Source: Bacteroidales bacterium
Lineage (GTDB): Bacteria; Bacteroidota; Bacteroidia; Bacteroidales; GCA-2748055
Direction of reading: 5' to 3'
Assembly: GCA_023138875.1 (NCBI GenBank)
Contig: JAGLOO010000045.1
Coordinates: 1-49,355 of the forward strand
Length of the DNA stretch: 49,355 bases
Shown: one piece after another, positions 42,469 through 49,355 of the stretch
Position numbering within the stretch: the stretch's first letter is position 1
How the letters are laid out: every line of letters starts with the position of its first letter
The notes under the pieces: model-generated
Seen by the model: only the letters and a program-made list of their open reading frames with translations
Told to the model about the DNA's origin: nothing
The model's database searches: none
Translations under genes and position numbers: made by a program

Positions 42469-43880
42469 AATAAGCCTTTTGCTATAGTCCGGATCTCATC
42501 AAGTGCAACATCCACATGTTTCTTTTCCACATAGGTTTGTCCGATCACCATCCTCAGGGTATATTTCTCCTGGATTTTTGTGTGGGTAAGAAATAATCTA
42601 CCACCCCGGTTAATTTCTTCAAGGAGCCTCTCATTCAGGCTATTCACTGTATCCAGACCGCCTGTTTCTGAAGGATTTAAGCGGAAACATGTGAAGTTCA
42701 GGAACGGTTCCAGGGCCAGTTCAAATCCGGGAACTTTTTGAATTTCAGTGGAAAAATATTCATTCAGTTCAATGTGGTACCGCAATCTCTCCTGAATTCC
42801 ATTCAGTCCAAAGCTTCTCATGACAAACCATAGTTTCAGGGCCCTGAACCGCCTGCCAAGCGGTACACCCCAATCCCTGTAATCGTTCACGCTGCCCCTT
42901 GATTTTGTCTTCAGATATTCAGGAAGCACCTCGAAGGTCTTAATAAGCAGATCTGCATCCTTTACATAATAGACAGAACAGTCGAAATTGGTAAACATCC
43001 ATTTGTGCGGATTGAATACGAAACTATCCACTTTTTCAATCCCTTCGATCATCCATCGGTATTCAGGCAGAAGCAGTGCAGTCCCTGCATAGGCAGCATC
43101 CACATGCATCCAGAGTCCATATTTCTGACAGATGGTCCCTATTGAATCGATAGGGTCTACAGCCAGGGTACCGGTGGTACCTATGGTTGCAACAACAGCA
43201 CAAGGATCATAATCGTTCTGTATGTCTGATTGTATACACTTTTCCAGCTCTTCAGGCTGCATCTGCATCTGGTTATCCACACCGACCTTCACCAGGTTCT
43301 TTTTTCCGATGCCGCTAACACCAACTGCTTTTTCAATGGAAGAGTGTGTCTCGTCCGAACAATAGATCCTCAGGTTGTTTGGCACTCCCTCCTCATTGGA
43401 TCTGAATCCTGTTTTCACTTCCCTGGCAGTTAGCACAGCTACAAGTGTAGCAGATGAGGCGCTGTCCTGGATCACACCCTCAAATTGGGCAGGCAGTCCC
43501 ATACCATCCCTTAGCCACTCCATCATGCGTTGTTCAAGCTCTGCAGCTGCCGGAGAAGTATCCCAGATCATACATTGGGCACCAATAGCAGAGGTAATAA
43601 ATTCGGCAAGGATCGATTCTACCGAGCTGTTGGCTGGGAAATAGGCATGGAAATTGGGATGCTGCCAGTGTGTGATACCGGGAAGTATGATTTCATCCAG
43701 GTCTGTTATAATACTGTCCAGCGATTCTGACTGAACTGGTGCCTGATCGGGTATCTTTTCGTAGATATCTCCGGGTGTGGCGGGGGACTTTACAGGGTAG
43801 GAAGTAATTTGATTCAGGTAGCGATCAATCCATTCAATAATGCTATTGGACGAACTCTTGAAGTTTTTTGGATCCAGCAT
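42465..43880 (-). CDS. Group II PLP-dependent aromatic L-amino acid decarboxylase
   Basis: A 471-residue fold-type I PLP enzyme. The cofactor lysine is Lys293 in FNPHKWM; Asp261 in HVDAAYAG contacts the pyridine nitrogen; His179 is in SDETHSS. The motif LPGITHWQHPNFHAYFPAN (about 66-84) is typical of aromatic decarboxylases (DDC, TDC) rather than glutamate decarboxylase. Tyr322 in EYLKTK aligns with the catalytic loop Tyr332 of DOPA decarboxylase, which favours simple decarboxylation over aldehyde synthesis. It probably makes tryptamine, tyramine or phenethylamine. First gene of a nine-gene directon; it overlaps the methyltransferase start by four bases. No dedicated transporter is nearby. 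Confidence 0.92.
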   Translation of the reverse strand: MLDPKNFKSSSNSIIEWIDRYLNQITSYPVKSPATPGDIYEKIPDQAPVQSESLDSIITDLDEIILPGITHWQHPNFHAYFPANSSVESILAEFITSAIGAQCMIWDTSPAAAELEQRMMEWLRDGMGLPAQFEGVIQDSASSATLVAVLTAREVKTGFRSNEEGVPNNLRIYCSDETHSSIEKAVGVSGIGKKNLVKVGVDNQMQMQPEELEKCIQSDIQNDYDPCAVVATIGTTGTLAVDPIDSIGTICQKYGLWMHVDAAYAGTALLLPEYRWMIEGIEKVDSFVFNPHKWMFTNFDCSVYYVKDADLLIKTFEVLPEYLKTKSRGSVNDYRDWGVPLGRRFRALKLWFVMRSFGLNGIQERLRYHIELNEYFSTEIQKVPGFELALEPFLNFTCFRLNPSETGGLDTVNSLNERLLEEINRGGRLFLTHTKIQEKYTLRMVIGQTYVEKKHVDVALDEIRTIAKGLL

Positions 43881-43956
43881 AATAGATCTAAAAGTAGTAA
43901 TTTCCGATTTAGTATATTAGCCTTTTCTTTATAATAACAAGCAAACTGATGGCCTT

Positions 43957-46900
43957 ATGAAATACCTGTCATTCATTCTGATTGTGCTTTGCACATCACT
44001 TTTTGCCCAGGAACAGAAGGAGATTCTTTCTGATAGCACATTAAATGGATTGAAATTTCGCAATATCGGTCCTGCATTTGTATCGGGCCGCATTGCAGAC
44101 ATCGCCGTACACCCGGAAGATGATAACTGCTGGTACGTTGCCGTTGGTTCCGGTGGCGTATGGAAAACAGTTAATGCCGGGGTAACGTGGACTCCCATAT
44201 TCGATGGTCAACCCTCATATTCTATTGGTTGCGTTACCATTGATCCCAACAATCCACATACCATCTGGGTCGGCACCGGGGAGAATGTGGGTGGAAGGCA
44301 TGTAGGTTTTGGAGATGGAATCTATAAAAGTATCGATGATGGAAAGAGCTGGGAAAATATGGGCCTTGGTTCATCAGAACACATTTCGAAAATCATTGTG
44401 CATCCTGACAATCCGGATATTGTTTTTGTGGCTGTTCAGGGTCCGCTATGGAGCGAAGGTGGTGAGCGGGGGCTATACAAATCAACCGATGGAGGAGAAA
44501 ACTGGAATAAGGTGCTGGGTGATGACAGGTGGATAGGTGTAACTGATCTGGTGATGGATACCGAGGATCCTGACTGGTTATACGCCGCTTCCTGGCAAAG
44601 GCACAGGAATGTTGCGGCATATGTGGGTGGCGGACCTGGTACTGCTATTTACAGAAGCTCCGATGGTGGAGATAGCTGGGAAAAGATGACCGATGGCCTT
44701 CCCAAATCGAATCTCGGTAAAATTGGTTTGGCCATCTCTCCTTTTAACCGGGACGTTATTTACGCTGCCATTGAGCTGGATAGAAGGAGCGGGGGGGTAT
44801 TCATGTCCGAAAACCGCGGTGTTTCATGGAAGAAACAATCCGGTGCTGTAGCTGGAGCCACCGGCCCCCACTATTACCAGGAGCTCTATGCATCACCACA
44901 CCAGGAAGGCACACTTTACCTTGTTGATTACAACATTCAGATATCTGACGATCATGGAAAGACTTTTCGCCGGATGACTGAAAGAAAAAAACATTCTGAT
45001 AGTCATTCTATTAATTTTCGTGATGACGACCCCGACTATTTTCTTATAGGTACTGATGGTGGAATCTATGAAAGCTTTGATCTCGCAGAAAACTGGAGAT
45101 TCGTTACCAACCTGCCCATTACGCAGTATTACAAACTGGCAGTGGACGACAGCGAACCATTCTATTATATATATGGTGGTACCCAGGACAACGGATCCCA
45201 TGGTGGACCTTCCAGAACGGATAATGTGCATGGTATCAGGAATGCCGATTGGTTTAAGATCCTGGGAGCCGATGGGCACCAGACGGCCACCGAACCGGGG
45301 AATCCGGATATTGTTTATGCTGAATTCCAGCAGGGTGTTTTACACCGCATCGACCGGACCACCGGGGAGCAGGTTTTCATTCAGCCTCAAGCCGGAGAAG
45401 GAGAGCCCCATGAGAGGTTCAACTGGGACACTCCCATCCTGGTCAGTCCCCATAACCCCGCCCGGATTTATACCGGATCCTACCGGGTATGGCGGTCGGA
45501 TAACAGGGGAGACAGCTGGGATGCTATTTCACCAGATCTGACCAGGAACCAGGAACGCCTTACGTTACCTATCATGGGTAGGGTCCAGAGCTGGGATAAT
45601 TCGTGGGACATCTATGCTATGTCCACATACAATACCATTACATCGCTTGCTGAATCGCCACTTCAGGAAGGACTGATCTATGCCGGAACCGACGACGGGA
45701 TTATCCAGGTGACTGAAGATGGTGGTAATAGTTGGCGAAAGTTGGAAGTGAGTTCTATCAAGGGGATCCCTGCGACTGCCTTTTTAAATGATATCCGTGC
45801 CGATCTTTTTGATGCGCGGACTGTCTACGCAGTACTGGATAACCATAAGTTCGGGGATTTTAAACCTTATGTGGTTAAGAGTACGGACGCTGGGAAGAGC
45901 TGGAACTCTATCGCCGGAAACCTTCCTGACCGGACAATGGTATGGCGATTGGTTCAGGATCATGAGAACAGGAACCTGTTGTTTGCAGCCACAGAATTCG
46001 GAATTTTCTTCACTGTAAATGGTGGTGAGAAGTGGATAGAGCTAACCGGCGGAATACCAACCATTTCCTTCAGGGATATCACCATACAACGCCGTGAAAA
46101 TGACCTGGTTGGCGCCTCTTTTGGCAGGGGATTCTTTGTCCTGGACGATTACTCACCACTTCGCCGGATATCGGAGGCTCTTCTAAACCAGGATGTTGTG
46201 CTTTTCCCTGTTAAGGATGCCTGGTGGTACATTCAAAAAAATGTGGTTGGTTCCCAGGGAGCTTCAGATTATGTGGCTGAGAATCCCTCTTTCGGAGCTT
46301 TGTTTACTTACTATTTGAAAGATGATGTAAAAGCCAGCAGGGTACAAAGAAGAGATGAGGAGAAGAAACTTGAAAAAGAGCAGGCGGATATTCCATTCCC
46401 TGGCTGGGAGGCACTGGATCAGGAAAAGGTGGAAGATAAACCAATGCTTCTGTTTACCATCAAAGATGACCGGGGTAATATCGTTAACCGGATCACAGGT
46501 CCTGCCAACAGTGGTTTCCACAGGGTAAGCTGGAACCTCAGGTATGCATCAAAAAGAATCATTGGGCTGGATGCTGGTCAGGAGAGTCCTTCATCATCAA
46601 ACGGTTTTCTTGTCACGCCCGGTATCTATTCGGTTACGCTCTCCTGTGTTTCTGAAAAGGGAGTTGTTCAATTAGCCGGGGAGCAACATTTTGAAGTTAA
46701 ACCCCTGCGTGAAGGTGCTTTGCAGGGTGCTTCTTACAACGAAATAGGGCAATTCAGGACAACGCTTGAAGAGTTCCAGCAGGAATTGGGTGCTGTAAGC
46801 GCAACACTGAACCATGGTATGAAAAGAATCAGGGCAATGAAACAGGCCTATTACAGGATCGATCTGGAAACACCTGACTTGCTGAACAGGATCAATGGTG

Positions 46901-47208
46901 TTGAAGCGGTTCTGCATGATCTGGAAAAACAACTGAATGGAAGTCCATCGAAGATGGAAGTGGGAGAGAAGCAACCGGCTACACCACGAAACAGGATGTC
47001 GGTAAGTTCAAGGGGATTGTCCACTACCTATGGGCCCAGCGACCTTCATATGGAAAGTCTCATACTGGGTAGAAAAGAGCTTGAACCCATCAGGGATGGT
47101 TTAATGGAAGTAATGGAAGCGGTATTGCCGCAGCTTGAAAGGGACCTGAAAGAGGCAGGAGCGCCCTGGATTGAGGGACAGGAATTGATCGATAATCCAC
47201 ACTTATAA
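43957..47208 (+). CDS. Secreted Asp-box (BNR/VPS10-type) beta-propeller protein
   Basis: A 1083-residue protein with a signal peptide (LSFILIVLCTSLFAQ). I count ten Asp-box repeats of the S/T-x-D/N-x-G-x-x-W/F type from about residue 70 to 700: TVNAGVTW, SIDDGKSW, STDGGENW, SSDGGDSW, SENRGVSW, SDDHGKTF, SDNRGDSW, TEDGGNSW, STDAGKSW and TVNGGEKW. This indicates large (probably paired) beta-propellers like the sortilin/glycosyl-hydrolase-like family. A FlgD-like Ig segment (IKDDRGNIVNRITGPANSG near 830) and a C-terminal helical part follow. Such proteins are common in Bacteroidota; activity is unknown. No catalytic hydrolase motif is evident. The Tricorn-like gene follows after 10 bases. Confidence 0.85.
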   Translation: MKYLSFILIVLCTSLFAQEQKEILSDSTLNGLKFRNIGPAFVSGRIADIAVHPEDDNCWYVAVGSGGVWKTVNAGVTWTPIFDGQPSYSIGCVTIDPNNPHTIWVGTGENVGGRHVGFGDGIYKSIDDGKSWENMGLGSSEHISKIIVHPDNPDIVFVAVQGPLWSEGGERGLYKSTDGGENWNKVLGDDRWIGVTDLVMDTEDPDWLYAASWQRHRNVAAYVGGGPGTAIYRSSDGGDSWEKMTDGLPKSNLGKIGLAISPFNRDVIYAAIELDRRSGGVFMSENRGVSWKKQSGAVAGATGPHYYQELYASPHQEGTLYLVDYNIQISDDHGKTFRRMTERKKHSDSHSINFRDDDPDYFLIGTDGGIYESFDLAENWRFVTNLPITQYYKLAVDDSEPFYYIYGGTQDNGSHGGPSRTDNVHGIRNADWFKILGADGHQTATEPGNPDIVYAEFQQGVLHRIDRTTGEQVFIQPQAGEGEPHERFNWDTPILVSPHNPARIYTGSYRVWRSDNRGDSWDAISPDLTRNQERLTLPIMGRVQSWDNSWDIYAMSTYNTITSLAESPLQEGLIYAGTDDGIIQVTEDGGNSWRKLEVSSIKGIPATAFLNDIRADLFDARTVYAVLDNHKFGDFKPYVVKSTDAGKSWNSIAGNLPDRTMVWRLVQDHENRNLLFAATEFGIFFTVNGGEKWIELTGGIPTISFRDITIQRRENDLVGASFGRGFFVLDDYSPLRRISEALLNQDVVLFPVKDAWWYIQKNVVGSQGASDYVAENPSFGALFTYYLKDDVKASRVQRRDEEKKLEKEQADIPFPGWEALDQEKVEDKPMLLFTIKDDRGNIVNRITGPANSGFHRVSWNLRYASKRIIGLDAGQESPSSSNGFLVTPGIYSVTLSCVSEKGVVQLAGEQHFEVKPLREGALQGASYNEIGQFRTTLEEFQQELGAVSATLNHGMKRIRAMKQAYYRIDLETPDLLNRINGVEAVLHDLEKQLNGSPSKMEVGEKQPATPRNRMSVSSRGLSTTYGPSDLHMESLILGRKELEPIRDGLMEVMEAVLPQLERDLKEAGAPWIEGQELIDNPHL

Positions 47209-47218
47209 TATCAATCTC

Positions 47219-49345
47219 ATGATTCATCAGCCTACATACAAAAAGCCCAGGTTAATAAAGTCTAACAACAATTCCATTCACCTATCCAGACAATTCATTA
47301 AAGTATTACTTGCTGGACTATTCCTTTTTGTTTTCATTATTTCAGCGATTTCACAGGGCACTGGATTGCTGAGGCAGCCAACGATCAGCTCTACCCATAT
47401 CGCATTCGCATACGGAGGAGATGTATGGGTTTCAGAACTTAACAATCAGAAAGCAGCTGTACGACTCACCAGCACACCGGCAGTTGAAAGCGATCCCCAT
47501 TTTTCTCCTGATGGAAAATGGCTTGCATTTTCATCCAACAGATCAGGAAATACAGCTGTCTATGTTGTATCTGTTCATGGTGGCGATGCAACCAGACTCA
47601 CCTGGCATCCAAGTCCATCAATCGCACGAGGATGGACAAATGATGGGAAGCGAGTACTTTACGCATCAACAAGAGAAACAGCTCCTTCCGGTTTTAACCG
47701 CTTATGGACCGTATCAATTGAAGGAGGCCCATCATCGCTTCTCACCTCTCAGTGGGCTACAGATGGCTCTTTTTCATCTGAGAGTGAACAAATTGTTATA
47801 GATAGAGTGAGGCGCTGGGATGTAGAATGGCGAGCCTATAGAGGTGGTCAGAATACACCTTTGATATTACTAAACCTCAATGATTTAACCGAAAAGTTGA
47901 TTCCCAGTGAGTCCACTACTGATATTCAACCTTTATGGATGGGTGAACTGATCTATTTTCTATCGGATAGAGACTGGACGTCGAACATTTGGTCTTTCTC
48001 ACCTGAAACCGGAAACCTTAAACAGATAACAAAGTATAGCGGACCAGATGTAAAATGGCTATCCGGTAACGGTGATAAGCTTGCTTTTGAACGGAATGGC
48101 TATTTACATACACTTGATCCTCTGACCGGAGCCAAGGAACAATTGAACATTACAGTAAAAGGTGACTTTCCATGGGCAGAAACCAGATGGGAAGATGTAA
48201 GTAAAAATGTAAGATCCGTTTCACTTTCTCCCACCGGCAAGCGAGCAATCATGGAATCTCGTGGTGAAATATTCACCATTCCTGTTGAGCATGGAGATGC
48301 CAGAAATATCACTCAGAATTCAGGCGCTGCAGAACGTGCTCCTGTCTGGTCTCCTGAAGGGAATCAAATAGCATGGTTTTCTGACATTGACGGAAAGGGT
48401 TATGCCCTGATGATTGCGTCACAGGATGGTTTATCCAAACCAAGAAGTATTTCCATAGGAGAATCAAAGATGGCATGGAAACCGGCCTGGTCACCCGACG
48501 GAAAATATATTGTTTTTACAGATGATGATGTTAGAATCAGGGTTGTGGAAATTGAATCCGGAGATATTCGAACAATAGATATTGGGGGAACAAATCTTGA
48601 ACGAGGCTCTCTTGGTCTTACCTGGTCGCCCGACTCAAAGTGGTTGGCCTATTCCAAAAGCGGGAGCAACAACTTCAAACGTATTGTGATATGGTCAGAA
48701 GAAGAGAATAAGATTCGAGAAATAACAAATGCCTTTGCGGATTCTTTTTATCCTTCATGGGACCTGGATGGCCGTCATCTCTATTTTCTGGCAAGTACCA
48801 ACCTTGCGCTTGGATCCGGTTGGGCAAACACAAGTGCAATAACATCCGATCCGGTGTATGGAGTTTACATTATTAATCTGCGAAAAGATGATCCATCACC
48901 TTTCGTTCCCCGCAGTGATGAAGAACCAATTGAAAAGGATACAATCCCTGAAGAAGAAATAAAGAAAACCTCCAAAAAGAAATCAGAAAAAGATTCACCA
49001 AGCCCGGATACAACCAAAGCAAAGCTTGTCCGCATTGATTTTAATGGAATAGAACGCAGAACTATTCCCATTCCGATGCCTAAACGCAACTATCGATTGA
49101 TCCTGAATGGACCAGAAGGTTCTGTTTTTATCGGTGAAAAGAATCCAAATGGAAAGGGTTTGGTTCTTCAGAAATTTACATTGAAAGAACGTGAAGCCAA
49201 AGAGTACGTTAGTGGAGTTTCACAAGTTTCAATATCAGCGGATGGCAAAAAGATCCTTGGAAAGATTGGTGACAACTGGAAGGTTATGACAGCTTCAAAA
49301 CCTAAAGGAGATGATGGTAAATCCCTTAAGACAATGGTTCGTTAA
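47219..49345 (+). CDS. Tricorn-like protease N-terminal half, stops before the S41 protease domains
   Basis: A 708-residue frame. After a hydrophobic signal segment (FIKVLLAGLFLFVFIISAISQ) it has repeated PD40/TolB-like propeller units: PHFSPDGKWLAFSSNRSGN, PVWSPEGNQIAWFSDIDG, PAWSPDGKYIVFTDDD and TWSPDSKWLAYSKSGS. A Lys/Ser/Glu-rich linker (about 580-605) follows. The end at KPKGDDGKSLKTMVR corresponds to where Tricorn-core proteases (about 1050-1100 residues) continue into the C1-PDZ-C2 (S41) half. Here a TAA at 49343 ends the frame ten bases from the window edge. It may be a real truncation, a frameshift or a sequencing error. Base composition looks more AT-rich than the upstream gene. Confidence 0.75.
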   Translation: MIHQPTYKKPRLIKSNNNSIHLSRQFIKVLLAGLFLFVFIISAISQGTGLLRQPTISSTHIAFAYGGDVWVSELNNQKAAVRLTSTPAVESDPHFSPDGKWLAFSSNRSGNTAVYVVSVHGGDATRLTWHPSPSIARGWTNDGKRVLYASTRETAPSGFNRLWTVSIEGGPSSLLTSQWATDGSFSSESEQIVIDRVRRWDVEWRAYRGGQNTPLILLNLNDLTEKLIPSESTTDIQPLWMGELIYFLSDRDWTSNIWSFSPETGNLKQITKYSGPDVKWLSGNGDKLAFERNGYLHTLDPLTGAKEQLNITVKGDFPWAETRWEDVSKNVRSVSLSPTGKRAIMESRGEIFTIPVEHGDARNITQNSGAAERAPVWSPEGNQIAWFSDIDGKGYALMIASQDGLSKPRSISIGESKMAWKPAWSPDGKYIVFTDDDVRIRVVEIESGDIRTIDIGGTNLERGSLGLTWSPDSKWLAYSKSGSNNFKRIVIWSEEENKIREITNAFADSFYPSWDLDGRHLYFLASTNLALGSGWANTSAITSDPVYGVYIINLRKDDPSPFVPRSDEEPIEKDTIPEEEIKKTSKKKSEKDSPSPDTTKAKLVRIDFNGIERRTIPIPMPKRNYRLILNGPEGSVFIGEKNPNGKGLVLQKFTLKEREAKEYVSGVSQVSISADGKKILGKIGDNWKVMTASKPKGDDGKSLKTMVR

Positions 49346-49355
49346 ACTTTTAAGC

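Noticed and set aside
1-49355. CRISPR arrays, tRNA or rRNA genes, phage modules, toxin-antitoxin pairs, restriction systems
   Set aside because: Intergenic gaps are short and fully read on both strands; no direct-repeat arrays, cloverleaf-like sequences or defence-gene motifs were seen.

Overview
The window looks like chromosomal DNA of a Bacteroidota organism, probably an anaerobic or facultatively anaerobic Bacteroidales/Marinilabiliales-type lineage. The evidence is the content: DUF4421, DUF6048/DUF6452 and DUF4136 envelope proteins, many short signal-peptide beta-barrels, S9B dipeptidyl peptidase, TAnnTTTG-type -7 boxes, and few Shine-Dalgarno sequences. [FeFe]-hydrogenase maturation genes point to an anaerobic, fermentative or H2-metabolising lifestyle. 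No rRNA, tRNA, CRISPR array, prophage or integrative element was found; the only mobile-element trace is a decayed IS1634-type transposase at the left edge.

Layout. 1-995 (minus): internally deleted, frameshifted IS1634-family transposase remnant running off the window. 1214-2101: BASS-type transporter. 2350-8074: complete tripartite RND efflux operon (adaptor, pump, outer-membrane factor). 8065-11835 (minus): tightly coupled aspA-hydF-hydE operon, with no hydG and no hydrogenase structural gene in view. 11880-16253: five outer-membrane or lipoprotein genes of the Bacteroidota envelope type. 16277-17928 (minus): Nudix hydrolase plus ketopantoate-reductase-like pair. 17986-19618: overlapping lipA-lipB (lipoate synthesis). 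19563-25788 (minus): gltB-gltD glutamate synthase, ending in an intrinsic terminator, then a small YkgJ-type Cys-cluster protein. 25789-26003: a long gltB leader with promoter, 20-codon leader ORF, intrinsic terminator and a mutually exclusive antiterminator pairing. 26184-29771: secreted isochorismatase-like hydrolase, then an operon of SIS isomerase, in-frame-deleted isochorismatase, PfkB sugar kinase and aldo/keto reductase. 29801-31915 (minus): second aldo/keto reductase and the DUF6452/DUF6048 pair. 32027-33681: CHAD protein with an unrecognised basic helical partner. 33692-43880 (minus): nine-gene directon led by an aromatic amino acid decarboxylase overlapping a methyltransferase, then NTPase, MDR oxidoreductase, alpha-amylase lipoprotein, DUF4332, alpha/beta hydrolase, amidohydrolase and DPP-IV. 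43957-49345: large Asp-box (BNR/VPS10-type) beta-propeller protein followed by a Tricorn-like beta-propeller protein that stops before the protease half.

The most informative observations are: (1) the gltB leader, which has the architecture of a transcription attenuator; (2) the aspA-hydF-hydE operon, coupling ammonia release from aspartate to H-cluster assembly; (3) two genes with clean internal deletions (transposase and isochorismatase); (4) the apparent early stop in the Tricorn-like gene; (5) the CHAD plus unknown helical protein pair; (6) the decarboxylase-methyltransferase overlap. All calls come from reading the sequence and remembered family motifs; no database search was run.
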